A stretch of 64,000 nucleotides of DNA, from IMG/VR virus record IMGVR_UViG_3300025162_000046, positions 1 to 64,000 of that record; one strand, given 5' to 3'. Below the pieces are notes generated by a model that had not been told where the DNA came from, ran no database searches, and was given only the letters and a program-made list of their open reading frames with translations. Made by a program: the position numbers and the translations under genes. Within the stretch, counting starts at the first letter, position 1, and each line of letters opens with the position of its first letter. Positions 25,454-33,845 of the stretch are shown one piece after another. The DNA is from a virus.

Positions 25454-25590
25454 ACCCCCGCACTCACCTAACTGCCCGAGAGATTTGGGATTATGATGAG
25501 AGAAGAATCAAAGAATTAGAAGTCTTAGGGTATCAAGTTCAAATTGTTTGGGAATGTGAGAGACCCAAACCCAGCCGAACGACTAATTAG
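25453..25590 (+). pseudogene. Possible endonuclease C-terminal remnant behind nrdJ
   Basis: Open frame reading DPRTHLTAREIWDYDERR, then IKELEVLGYQVQIVWECE and ending in the TAG of an ACTAATTAG motif. It has no start codon of its own. The pattern of D-x2-R, leucine, GY and IVWE resembles the end of Vsr-like endonucleases, where the last strand and helix carry it. It may be the leftover of an endonuclease gene that once lay beside the reductase. Confidence 0.35.
25582..25589 (+). promoter_or_regulatory. ACTAATTA motif before the gene at 25605
   Basis: Exact motif 15 bases before ATG 25605, with GAGGGG between. Confidence 0.55.
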
Positions 25591-25604
25591 CAAGAGGGGC
25601 TAAC

Positions 25605-26024
25605 ATGCGGGAATCTGAACAATTTGATGACCTCACTACCACAGATGAGGATATGCCTTCTCCTGAAACCACCTCAATGACTCTCGAAGATTACTTTGCC
25701 GGTGAGGATCCTGAGTTCAAACCCATTCTTCCCAAGGATGACGGCGTAGGCCAACTCCTACACGATAATATTGAAAATGATCTTGTGGAAGCGGATAGGC
25801 CTAGAATGGATGACAGGGAGAACACTTGCCCTCGTTGTGGAAGCGAAGAAATAGACTATGATGATGGCGCAGGCAACCCAAAATGTTATACGATAGAATC
25901 TCCTAAAAAATACCGCGGGGAACTTGTTGCGGAAGAGGATGTTCTTTTTGAGGAGAGCACCAAAAACACTGAGAACACGTATTCATTTTACGGAGTAGAT
26001 AGTTATTTATTGCCAAAAGGCTAA
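25605..26024 (+). CDS. Acidic protein with zinc-binding motif
   Basis: 139 residues, acidic. A possible zinc site reads CPRCGSEEIDYDDGAGNPKC (about 75-94). The opening FDDLTTTDEDMPSPE followed by TLEDYF loosely resembles the DLGD-x-GDF-P...E-x-FL tag seen in other proteins here. A strong terminator follows. Function unknown. Confidence 0.6.
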   Translation: MRESEQFDDLTTTDEDMPSPETTSMTLEDYFAGEDPEFKPILPKDDGVGQLLHDNIENDLVEADRPRMDDRENTCPRCGSEEIDYDDGAGNPKCYTIESPKKYRGELVAEEDVLFEESTKNTENTYSFYGVDSYLLPKG

Positions 26025-26035
26025 TCTCTTTTCTA

Positions 26036-26066
26036 AAAGCCCCGGACACATTCTGGGGCTTTCTTT
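26036..26066 (+). terminator. Intrinsic terminator
   Basis: AAAGCCCC (26036-26043) pairs with GGGGCTTT (26055-26062), followed by CTTT. It closes the unit ending at 26024. Confidence 0.75.
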
Positions 26067-26077
26067 ATGTTAGAAGG

Positions 26078-26085
26078 TATATTAA
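26078..26085 (+). promoter_or_regulatory. TATATTAA motif before the gene at 26101
   Basis: TATATTAA just after the terminator and 15 bases before ATG, followed by GGTGGAGG. Related to the TATATTAG copies at 27984, 30317, 54953 and 58378. Confidence 0.35.
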
Positions 26086-26100
26086 TGGTGGAGGTCCTGT

Positions 26101-26493
26101 ATGGAAATCGTATCTATAATCCTTCGCTTGAAAAATCAAGAAATCAAAGTCACTGTCGAGGAGGCGAAAGAACTCCTCGGCCAACTCTCCTCAGTTTTCG
26201 AGGGTGAGAAACCCCTCATTCAAAAAGAGTTCGTAGGAATTCCATACGGAATTCCGTATCCAGTTTACTCTCCACCCGCCTACCCGAAGCCGTGGTGGGA
26301 ACCCATTGTCGTTTATAGCAACGGAGACACTGGCAATATCAGTTGGAAAGATAATACCCGTTTAATTACTAGTGGAACAACTGGTGAGATGCTTGATTCC
26401 ATCACGTATCAAGAGAATATGTCTTGGTCCACAGGTGCTGCGTTTCCTCAAAGGTCAGAGGAGATGCGAGGAACAAACACAATTAGCATTTAA
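26101..26493 (+). CDS. Unknown small protein
   Basis: 130 residues. The N-terminal about 40 residues (RLKNQEIKVTVEEAKELLGQ) look like a small strand-helix unit, followed by a Pro/Tyr-rich segment (GIPYGIPYPVYSPPAYPKPW) and a polar end. Not recognised. Separated from the next gene by 19 bases. Confidence 0.55.
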   Translation: MEIVSIILRLKNQEIKVTVEEAKELLGQLSSVFEGEKPLIQKEFVGIPYGIPYPVYSPPAYPKPWWEPIVVYSNGDTGNISWKDNTRLITSGTTGEMLDSITYQENMSWSTGAAFPQRSEEMRGTNTISI

Positions 26494-26512
26494 GTTTAAA
26501 AGAGGAGAGGGA

Positions 26513-26851
26513 ATGGAAATTTCAGATGCCCAGTTTAAGGAGAGCGTCTATGATTATGATGCCGGAGAAATCCGAGCATCGCGGCCTGTGTTAGTCGATT
26601 TGTTTACGGACTGGTGCCAGAATTGTAAATCGTTTTTGCCGACTTTGGAAAAAGCGGCGCAGAAGTTCGAAGGTATGATCGATGTTGTGAAAGTCAATAT
26701 CACAAAATCCGACGCGCTTACCCGCGCAATGGATATTCAAGGTGTTCCCACTCTTCTTTTTTTACGACCGGAGACTAAGAGTAAACAAACTATGGTCGGT
26801 GCCGCTTCCAGCGCTTCGGTGGAAAAAGCCATTACAGAGTATCTTTTATAA
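26513..26851 (+). CDS. Thioredoxin-like protein
   Basis: 112 residues from ATG 26513, chosen for the AGGAGAGG just upstream; an in-frame longer start lies inside the previous gene. The active site reads DWCQNCKSF, with the cis-Pro loop in GVPTLLFL. Length and fold match thioredoxin. Class II ribonucleotide reductases need a dithiol donor, so a role in recycling the reductase encoded just upstream is plausible. Confidence 0.85.
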   Translation: MEISDAQFKESVYDYDAGEIRASRPVLVDLFTDWCQNCKSFLPTLEKAAQKFEGMIDVVKVNITKSDALTRAMDIQGVPTLLFLRPETKSKQTMVGAASSASVEKAITEYLL

Positions 26852-26864
26852 GGAGGAAAGCCAT

Positions 26865-27026
26865 ATGGCAGACACGAATAATAAACCTAAGCCCACCCTA
26901 AATGGGGAGCCGGTAACACAAGAGCAACTTCGAGAGGAAAAAGAAAAGTTGCCGAACAATGAAAGGATTGTCGAAGTAGCAGACAAACCGAATGAGTTTC
27001 GTAAAGTCCATCGTATCCAAGGATAA
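26865..27026 (+). CDS. Small charged protein
   Basis: 53 residues from ATG 26865 behind AAGGAGG. Charged and Pro-rich (TNNKPKPTLNGEPVTQEQ); not recognised. Lies between thioredoxin and the exonuclease in one tight unit. Confidence 0.6.
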   Translation: MADTNNKPKPTLNGEPVTQEQLREEKEKLPNNERIVEVADKPNEFRKVHRIQG

Positions 27027-27029
27027 CTG

Positions 27030-27983
27030 ATGAGATATAATTTCATCTTGATTGATACTCTAAATCTGCTTTGGAAACTACGCGAAAAGAATGAACAAGT
27101 CTCGCTATTATCGTCGAAGTATGTTTATCGAGGCCTTGCTGCTAAGTATCTCGAAACTATCAAGAGCCTCAGTGATAACTATCTCGTAGAGGACGGCACA
27201 TTTTTCCTTTTGTTCGACAATCCCACAAGTCGCTTAGACTTACAAAAGTCATTTTATTTTGCATCTCGCAAGCATATCTACCCGAAGTATAAAGAGCAAC
27301 GCGCGAAAGAATGTAAAGAGTTTTACAATACTCTCGATTTGATTCGCTATTATTATCTCACTAATACTTCGGAGTATGCTTGCATTCAAGTCCAAAACCT
27401 TGAAGCAGATGATTTAGTCAAACCTGTGCTTACTAATTACTGCGCGCCCGATTCACGAGTGCTAATGGTCACTAACGATTATGATTGGACGAGGTATCTA
27501 TCAGCGCAGGTAGATTGGATGCCTAATCTTGAAGCCGAGCCGGAAACAATAACAGTATTCACTGAAAAGATGGGGTTCATTCCCACCGAGAGTTCTGTAA
27601 TTATGTATAAGAGTTTATTCGGTGATCCGAGCGATAACATCCCCCAGATTATTGTTAAGAACAATAAAACTTACACAGAGTTTCTTGATTTCCTACGGGC
27701 AACACCCACCCTCAACCCTGAGACCTTGATTGATAGGGGGCACAATACAGCCACCGCTGTCGCATCCCCAATTTTAACAGCCATCAAGTTAAATGAACGC
27801 CAGTATCGAATCAATATCCAATTGACCTCAACGATCCCCGTCTCAGAAAAACATCTCAAAGCGGTTACTTGTCGGGGGCGAAATTCTTCCGTTATTACAG
27901 AGGCAGTGGAAGTTGCTCTGGGGATCAGAAAAGAAAAGAAGGAATTCGTATTCGGCCAACTGAAAAGTCCTAAAACTTCCTAG
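27030..27983 (+). CDS. 5'-3' exonuclease / flap endonuclease (RNase H-like)
   Basis: 317 residues. Removes RNA primers and 5' flaps. The FEN/PIN acidic core is visible: FILIDTLNLLWK, YPKYKEQR, NLEADDLV, VTNDYDW and FGDPSDNIPQI, the last being the family's GD-x-SDNIP metal and DNA-binding motif. Comparable in size to T4 RNase H (305 residues). The C-terminus EFVFGQLKSPKTS might contact the clamp, which is speculation. It is followed by the gp47-like nuclease. Confidence 0.85.
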   Translation: MRYNFILIDTLNLLWKLREKNEQVSLLSSKYVYRGLAAKYLETIKSLSDNYLVEDGTFFLLFDNPTSRLDLQKSFYFASRKHIYPKYKEQRAKECKEFYNTLDLIRYYYLTNTSEYACIQVQNLEADDLVKPVLTNYCAPDSRVLMVTNDYDWTRYLSAQVDWMPNLEAEPETITVFTEKMGFIPTESSVIMYKSLFGDPSDNIPQIIVKNNKTYTEFLDFLRATPTLNPETLIDRGHNTATAVASPILTAIKLNERQYRINIQLTSTIPVSEKHLKAVTCRGRNSSVITEAVEVALGIRKEKKEFVFGQLKSPKTS

Positions 27984-27992
27984 TATATTAGA
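27984..27992 (+). promoter_or_regulatory. TATATTAGA motif before the gp47-like gene
   Basis: Directly follows the exonuclease stop and ends three bases before ATG 27996, where no ribosome-binding site is seen. Confidence 0.35.
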
Positions 27993-27995
27993 ATT

Positions 27996-29012
27996 ATGGC
28001 CTTACACATTTTTGGAGATATACATTTTAGTTCCTTACAGCCCTGGAGGCTTTCGTTAGGGGACGCATTTTTGGATTGGTTTATGGCTTATCAGCCGGGC
28101 CCGCGAGAGCAAAATTCCTTTCTTTGCTTAGGAGATTACACTGATAGCGCGGTTTTACCGGGTGAAGAGGTAGCGCAACTTAAAAGATTTATCGATATCG
28201 CAAAAGGTAAATTCAAACAGATCTATTTACTCACTGGAAATCATGATTTAAAACTTTATAAAAATAAGCCTCAATTATCTTTTGAGTTCCTCAAATATGA
28301 AGAAGGGGTGATAATTCTGCGAGAACCTGCCGAAGTGCTTGATATAGAAGGAATACGCATCCTTTCTCTCCCCCATTATAACTATCGCACGGATATTCCT
28401 TCTATGTGGGAGCACTACGGAAATTTGCCTAAGGTTATTAGAGACCAACATTTCGATTTAGTTTGCGGCCACTTTTCGGACACATCAGCACAACTGTTTG
28501 ACCATACGATTGACATATCTTATCTTAAAACAAATTATATTGTGCTCGGACATCAGCATATCCGAGCATCATCTCATTACACTGGCTCATTGTTCCCCTG
28601 CAAGATAAGCGAGAATAATAGCCCTACGCCTCGTGCGATCTGGATTTTTGAAAAGAAAGATAACAAGGTAATCAAATGCGAGATTCCTTTACCTAAGTTT
28701 GGAGAATACCGCGTTGCGGAGTATCCTAAGCCACTACCCAAGACAGATGCTCAAATTACCATCTGGACCATATTAGGCTGTGAATCTGAGAAAATAGCCG
28801 CGGCTTTATATGGCGATATTTTTATCCGAGGCATCGCCGCGAACTTCATTAAAAAGAATAACAACATCATTGCATCAGATGACACCTTCGTGCTGGGAGA
28901 TCCTACAACAGTCTTCAACGAATGGATCAAAACCGCAAAAACCCCAGTAAGTCGTTCTGTCGCCGCTCTCGTTCGAAAAATGCTCGCTCCTTCGGCCCCT
29001 CCTACTAATTAG
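27996..29012 (+). CDS. SbcD/Mre11-like nuclease subunit (gp47-like)
   Basis: 338 residues. Metallophosphoesterase nuclease that works with the gp46/SbcC ATPase in end resection and recombination-dependent replication. Metal-binding motifs in order: FGDIHFS, LGDYTDS, TGNHDL, CGHFSD and LGHQHIR. Size matches T4 gp47 (339 residues). Its partner is encoded about 30 kb away (58393-61987), not adjacent. The final codons ACT AAT TAG form an ACTAATTA motif. No clear ribosome-binding site precedes the start. Confidence 0.88.
   Translation: MALHIFGDIHFSSLQPWRLSLGDAFLDWFMAYQPGPREQNSFLCLGDYTDSAVLPGEEVAQLKRFIDIAKGKFKQIYLLTGNHDLKLYKNKPQLSFEFLKYEEGVIILREPAEVLDIEGIRILSLPHYNYRTDIPSMWEHYGNLPKVIRDQHFDLVCGHFSDTSAQLFDHTIDISYLKTNYIVLGHQHIRASSHYTGSLFPCKISENNSPTPRAIWIFEKKDNKVIKCEIPLPKFGEYRVAEYPKPLPKTDAQITIWTILGCESEKIAAALYGDIFIRGIAANFIKKNNNIIASDDTFVLGDPTTVFNEWIKTAKTPVSRSVAALVRKMLAPSAPPTN
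29004..29011 (+). promoter_or_regulatory. ACTAATTA motif forming the gp47-like gene's end
   Basis: Encodes the last Thr-Asn and most of the stop; the next ATG begins two bases later (29014). Confidence 0.45.
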
Positions 29013-29013
29013 G

Positions 29014-30300
29014 ATGGCCCGAGAATTTGAACAACAACGCTTTTTTAGTACAGATCAGTGGCAAAATGTTTTCTATGCCGCACAAATCCCGCTTGAATAT
29101 TACTTAGCGGATGTTCTCACTCTCGCAGATCTCTCCCGTATACAATGGTCCTCAGACGCATATGCTTTTCGTCGTAGGTTTGAACTTGCTGACGCTACGA
29201 ATGGTGGGGCCTTTGACGATATACAACCATCCTCTCTCAATCTCCCCTTCGTAAATTATTGGTACGAGAATGGCAAGTTCTGGGAGCCTGATGATCGGCC
29301 CTTTGCCGTAAACTCCCAGCAAATTCTCAAAGGACAGTGGGAAGAAGGTATGCCCGCAAGGCTATATGCTATTGCGGTAAAAACCCCCATCATAGGAACA
29401 GTTTATTACAGCACGGATATAGACGCGCGCATAGCCTACGAAAGACTGCTTTGGGAAAGACAACCAAAAGGACCAATCCAATTAAGCACTTCTATAAAGT
29501 GGAAGGGCGTTGATCTTGCGATCCCCGTCTTCATTACTTTTGAAAGTGTCAATTTCAATCCTAAATTCAATGAGACCGATTGGCTAAAAGCCCAGCGCAT
29601 GTTCCCTATGCAATTCGTGATGAGCCTTCGCACTTACGCAATCTATTATCCACAGCAAACCCCCATCGTCACTCTTCATCCCGACCGACCTATGCCTCCT
29701 TATAGCACAGGGACTCGTGGGGAAGGCCCGGGCGGTGATGATTCCGTATACATTACAGAATCCGTCTTACTCAACTTTGCCGCTAAAAAACAATGGGGCA
29801 CTTTGGATGATTCCGAGGGCATCATTGATATGAGTATAGTAGAAGATACTACCCCGCCCGGCGCAGCCACAGACCTGACAGATAGCGCCGGCAATCCTAT
29901 TCAATACGAATCTCAAACAATCAATAACGCGGTGGTTGATATCGCAACCGGGTACTTCACTGCCTCGACCGATGTCTTTGTCAATGAATGCTCTATCATT
30001 ACTATTGGTCAAAACACTTTCACGGTAAAATGGGTGGTCCGTCACGCGGAGTTACAATACTTGTCAGATGTCACTATTTATGTGCCGGGGCAAGTGCCTA
30101 TAAAAATCACAGATCAACGCATCCGCCAACAAGTAATTTCTGGGCTATACCCTAATTCAGAGTATCATGTGATCGTGTTATTTCATTCAACTAACGGCAG
30201 TGCTAAGGACTTCCATCTTACGGCCACTACCGCAAACGATCCGGCTAATCCTGTTCCGTTGAAGAAGCGCCGCGGAAAATTGAAGGGTATGGAATTTTAG
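29014..30300 (+). CDS. Virion structural protein with C-terminal FN3-like domain
   Basis: 428 residues. First gene of the tail block. The N-terminal about 290 residues are unassigned. From about 325 on, FTVKWVVRHAELQYLSDVTI and later QQVISGLYPNSEYHVIVLF have the strand pattern and 'GL-x-P-x-S/T-x-Y' signature of fibronectin type III domains, common on phage surfaces. The basic C-terminus reads LKKRRGKLKG. A neck, tail-completion or baseplate-associated role is inferred from position before the sheath. Confidence 0.6.
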   Translation: MAREFEQQRFFSTDQWQNVFYAAQIPLEYYLADVLTLADLSRIQWSSDAYAFRRRFELADATNGGAFDDIQPSSLNLPFVNYWYENGKFWEPDDRPFAVNSQQILKGQWEEGMPARLYAIAVKTPIIGTVYYSTDIDARIAYERLLWERQPKGPIQLSTSIKWKGVDLAIPVFITFESVNFNPKFNETDWLKAQRMFPMQFVMSLRTYAIYYPQQTPIVTLHPDRPMPPYSTGTRGEGPGGDDSVYITESVLLNFAAKKQWGTLDDSEGIIDMSIVEDTTPPGAATDLTDSAGNPIQYESQTINNAVVDIATGYFTASTDVFVNECSIITIGQNTFTVKWVVRHAELQYLSDVTIYVPGQVPIKITDQRIRQQVISGLYPNSEYHVIVLFHSTNGSAKDFHLTATTANDPANPVPLKKRRGKLKGMEF

Positions 30301-30315
30301 GGATAACTAAACAAC

Positions 30316-30327
30316 TTATATTAGAAT
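30316..30327 (+). promoter_or_regulatory. TTATATTAGAAT motif before the GIY-YIG gene
   Basis: Lies 11 bases before ATG 30339, with CGAGGT between. Member of the TATATTAG set. Confidence 0.35.
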
Positions 30328-30338
30328 CGAGGTATTGT

Positions 30339-31112
30339 ATGTTTGGAATTATCTATAAGGCTACTTGTGTGGCAAATGGTAAAGTCTATGTGGGGCAAAC
30401 TATTGTTTCTTTACAAAGTAGACAAAGAGATCATTTTTATGAGGCAGCCAGAGGTGAAGATTCTTACTTTTGTCGGGCGCTTCGTAAATATGGTAAAGAC
30501 TATTTCGTGTGGGAACAAATAGATGGTGCTGAAACTATAGAAGAGTTGAATCAAAAAGAAATCTACTGGATTGCGTTTTATAGATGTTTTGAAGATCCTG
30601 CCAAAGGATACAATAGTGACTCCGGTGGAAAAAATGCTAAATCGTCAGAAGAAACTAAAAAGAAAATTGGAGACGCCCTACGGGGTAAGAAAAAGAATAT
30701 AACTCCGGAGGGTTTTCTTAAAAAACAAGAAGTATGTAGAAATCGAGTTTGGTCACAAGAATCAAAAGATAAACTTTCTATAGCCCGCATAGGACAAAAA
30801 TCCTCCTCCGAAACTATAGAAAAAATTAAAAAGGCTAATACAGGTAAAACTCGATCGCCTGAAGCCAAACAACATTATGTTGAAAGATGGACTGAGGAAG
30901 AACGGCAAAAAAGAAGAGAAAAGTATACGGGAGAAAATAATCCTAACTATGGAAAACATTTATCAAAAGAATCTCGACTAAGTATAAGTGAAAAGGCTAA
31001 GGCCCGTGGTGGCCGCACTCAGACAGATGAAGAAAGAAAGAAGAGATCTGATAGTATTCGTGCTTGGCACGCTAAGAGAAAACAACTTCTTTTAGAGCAA
31101 AGCACTAATTAG
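30339..31112 (+). CDS. GIY-YIG homing endonuclease with NUMOD3 repeats
   Basis: 257 residues. GIIYKATCVANGKVYVGQT is a textbook GIY-YIG opening, followed by the conserved Arg (SRQRDHFYEA) and Glu (LNQKEIYWIAFY). The C-terminal half repeats NUMOD3-type DNA-binding segments (SSEETKKKIGDALRGKK, SQESKDKLSIARIGQK, SSETIEKIKKANTGK, SKESRLSISEKAK). Resembles T4 Seg proteins. Inserted between two tail genes; its last codons ACT AAT TAG form an ACTAATTA motif. Confidence 0.9.
   Translation: MFGIIYKATCVANGKVYVGQTIVSLQSRQRDHFYEAARGEDSYFCRALRKYGKDYFVWEQIDGAETIEELNQKEIYWIAFYRCFEDPAKGYNSDSGGKNAKSSEETKKKIGDALRGKKKNITPEGFLKKQEVCRNRVWSQESKDKLSIARIGQKSSSETIEKIKKANTGKTRSPEAKQHYVERWTEEERQKRREKYTGENNPNYGKHLSKESRLSISEKAKARGGRTQTDEERKKRSDSIRAWHAKRKQLLLEQSTN
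31104..31111 (+). promoter_or_regulatory. ACTAATTA motif before the tail sheath gene
   Basis: Overlaps the endonuclease stop; the sheath GTG start (31139) lies 27 bases downstream. Confidence 0.55.
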
Positions 31113-31138
31113 AGAGCAGGAACCTGATTTAGTGATCA

Positions 31139-33787
31139 GTGGAGGGTAAAATTATCGATAGCTTCAGACTCATTTTCGTCGACATAGATCAGTCATACAA
31201 CATTCCCGTAGCAGACAGCGCTATTCAGGGTTACATGGTCTGCCGAGCGCCTAAGGGCTCGACTGAGGCAGTATACTTCTCGAAAGGCTCCACCAATCAA
31301 ATTCACGCTATGCTGGGCATACCAACTGCGGATTGGCCGGATATTCAGGATGCGTTGGATCTCAATGCTTCGTATGGCTTGTGGATCTCTGCACCCCCGG
31401 GATCGAGCGCGGATTACCCCTCCTACTTTGGTGGAGTCTATCTTACTAAGCATGGGCTTTTCCCCTTCTATAAAATAACCGATCGCGCCGTGCCAAACTT
31501 CCAAGTTCTGGTAAATCCGGAAAGCGAAGACTTTGAATTCGTTCATGCCGGGGAAGCGAGCTCAACCATATCTCCAATGGAAGGATTTGGAAATCCTTCA
31601 GGATTTGATGAGATTCAAATTAATGATATCCCTCCAGCAATTCTTAGCTCCATGGTCGGTTTAAGTTTCAACTTCTGGGGAAATAGTGGTGCGCCCTCTG
31701 CGTATAGCGGTGCGGCTTCCTATCAACTCGTTCTAGAGGGGAATAGCCTCAAGGTTGAGAATCCTGATGGCGCCGGCACTATGATGTCTATTGGTTCACT
31801 TAGCAACGGGACATTAACTCTTACCGGCACGAATACTTCCGGCTCATCTTCTTTCATGTACTTTGATTTCGAACAACTTGTAAGCTCTGCTCCTTACAAA
31901 TCAACAGGCGGTGATTGGCTCTCCGACCCTGATCACGCAACCTACCTTACTCTGGTTCACACGGCGCTTTTGAACTCTCTCCAATGGATCGTTGATGTCA
32001 CTGACACTACCTATATGACCATCTCCCAGAAAACACAAACGGAGAAAGAGACATTCATTACCCTAAGTGATATTGGTTACGATGCTTATGCTTATGATTA
32101 TGCTCTTGATGCGTATAAGGATGAGCCTTATCCTGCCACGTATACCCCCGGCACAGGGGGCCCGTATTATCCAACGCCGGCAGATGTTGAAAATGCGAAC
32201 GGTCTATATGTACAATTTTTTACAACACAAGGGGCCCCTTCGGTTAAATGCGTCAACGGTATCTACCAATCTACAGGCGCGGGAACTCCTCCAGTAAACG
32301 TCACTATGAATTATCGTAATAAGTTTGTTCGTATTACAAACGCAGGCATTCGGCGCACAACTACAGGAGTTCTAAGAACTCCTCCCAGGGACACTATAGA
32401 AACCTCGGCCTATATCGACCAGATTTACTACGTCTCGTCATCTGGCACCTTACAACTGGTCAAGACAGCAGCGCACCCGGAAGGTATAGCCAATCCAAGA
32501 TATGCGCCAAACTTCAATCAGGTCACGTTCTCCGTAGTAGAAGATGTATACCCGGGCGACGCAACTTCTGGTGGAACTTTCACGGGCTCATTAAGTCAAA
32601 CAGGCACAGATGGTTACGGCGGGAACATTTATTACCCGAATGTGCTTCCTGAAAACGCTCTCTCTGATGTTGATGTGGCTGTTTATAGGACATTCGATAA
32701 TGACCTCAATGGCTCGGGATTCTTCGACCTTCTGACAGGGTATAAAGTAATAGATACCCGCATTTTCGACGCCACCACACAAAATAGCACCAATCAACAG
32801 TTGCCAGCATCGATCACCACAGGCTCGTTTGGAATGCCAACAGTGATAGGTCAGCGCCATGTAACCGGCATAGTCAATAGCCTGATAGCCTCTGGTTCAA
32901 CGGGAGGGGTTGTCGATGTTCGTTTCACCCCTCTTCTTATTGACGGGTGGACAGAAGCAGCGAAGGGCCAGTATGAGGTTTGCCGCGTATTTGCTGAGCC
33001 AACAGGAACAGAATCTCTCAAGGAGGATCTGTATAACCTTCGTCTGAATACCCATAAGGTTTCCACGTTCGTTTCTCCGAGAATCATCAGTGTTTCCGAA
33101 GCAAATGACCCTTCCAGTACTGTAATAACAGGTCGCTTGACAGGAACAGTTCAACTCGTCAATCAAGCACTGCGCAGTGATACTTATACCGGCGCTAAGT
33201 ATTGGACGAATTTGGTTGGAGCATACGCAGCCGAACTTCTTTACATCATGGATGGTAAACTTGGTGGCTGGGCTCCAATGTGGACAAGCATCGCGGGATA
33301 CGGTGGACAATTACCTGTCTCTGTCAACAAGATGAAATATGAGTTTACTCAGGCTCAACTCGAAGCCTTCGATACTATCGGTCTTAACCCGATCACGATG
33401 GACCCGACCTACGGTCTGATGGTAGTTAGCCAGAAGACAACGCAGGATCCGGATAATCTCAGTGACTGGTCGTATCTCGGTCACTCAATGGCTTTCGACC
33501 TCTTCAAGAGAGAAGTCCGAGACAATGTCATGGTGCCTCAGATCGGAAAGCCGAATGATAGTTACTACCAAGCAATGCGTCAACGCCAAGTTGAAGCCCT
33601 TCTCAATCGCCGAACGGGCGGAGCAGAGCCAATTTGGGCCGCAGGCAAAGTGGAAGTCGCCAATGTCAATACTTCGGATGTCAAGGCACAACGCAAATTC
33701 GCTATTCGCGTTACCGTAAAGGTCAATGTTTTCTCAGAGTATGTCGAGCTCACTTTTGTCAATGTGGCAGCCACGACTCAGATTTAA
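31139..33787 (+). CDS. Tail sheath protein
   Basis: 882 residues, GTG start (31139). Contractile sheath subunit. The N-terminus (NIPVADSAIQGYMVCRAPKG, then ASYGLWISAPPG) and especially the C-terminal domain (MKYEFTQAQLEAFDTIGLNP, LSDWSYLGHSMAFDLFKREV, VKAQRKFAIRVTVKVN) fit the T4 gp18/phage sheath family. Longer than T4 gp18 (659 residues), with extra outer-domain sequence in the middle. Followed by a hairpin-controlled endonuclease gene, then tube genes. Confidence 0.85.
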   Translation: MEGKIIDSFRLIFVDIDQSYNIPVADSAIQGYMVCRAPKGSTEAVYFSKGSTNQIHAMLGIPTADWPDIQDALDLNASYGLWISAPPGSSADYPSYFGGVYLTKHGLFPFYKITDRAVPNFQVLVNPESEDFEFVHAGEASSTISPMEGFGNPSGFDEIQINDIPPAILSSMVGLSFNFWGNSGAPSAYSGAASYQLVLEGNSLKVENPDGAGTMMSIGSLSNGTLTLTGTNTSGSSSFMYFDFEQLVSSAPYKSTGGDWLSDPDHATYLTLVHTALLNSLQWIVDVTDTTYMTISQKTQTEKETFITLSDIGYDAYAYDYALDAYKDEPYPATYTPGTGGPYYPTPADVENANGLYVQFFTTQGAPSVKCVNGIYQSTGAGTPPVNVTMNYRNKFVRITNAGIRRTTTGVLRTPPRDTIETSAYIDQIYYVSSSGTLQLVKTAAHPEGIANPRYAPNFNQVTFSVVEDVYPGDATSGGTFTGSLSQTGTDGYGGNIYYPNVLPENALSDVDVAVYRTFDNDLNGSGFFDLLTGYKVIDTRIFDATTQNSTNQQLPASITTGSFGMPTVIGQRHVTGIVNSLIASGSTGGVVDVRFTPLLIDGWTEAAKGQYEVCRVFAEPTGTESLKEDLYNLRLNTHKVSTFVSPRIISVSEANDPSSTVITGRLTGTVQLVNQALRSDTYTGAKYWTNLVGAYAAELLYIMDGKLGGWAPMWTSIAGYGGQLPVSVNKMKYEFTQAQLEAFDTIGLNPITMDPTYGLMVVSQKTTQDPDNLSDWSYLGHSMAFDLFKREVRDNVMVPQIGKPNDSYYQAMRQRQVEALLNRRTGGAEPIWAAGKVEVANVNTSDVKAQRKFAIRVTVKVNVFSEYVELTFVNVAATTQI

Positions 33788-33808
33788 CGAACCAATACTT
33801 ACAAATCT

Positions 33809-33845
33809 AACCTCCACTAATTATATTAGTTAGTGGAGGTTTTTT
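33809..33845 (+). promoter_or_regulatory. Terminator-like hairpin with internal promoter-like motif and buried RBS
   Basis: A perfect 12-bp stem (33809-33820 with 33830-33841), loop of nine, and a T-run reaching ATG 33846. ACTAATTA is at 33816-33823; GGAGG (33835-33839) is in the right arm, six bases from the start. Confidence 0.78.

Noticed and set aside
27432-27439. ACTAATTA inside the exonuclease gene as a promoter
   Set aside because: It lies mid-gene without a downstream start or change in gene order; probably chance.
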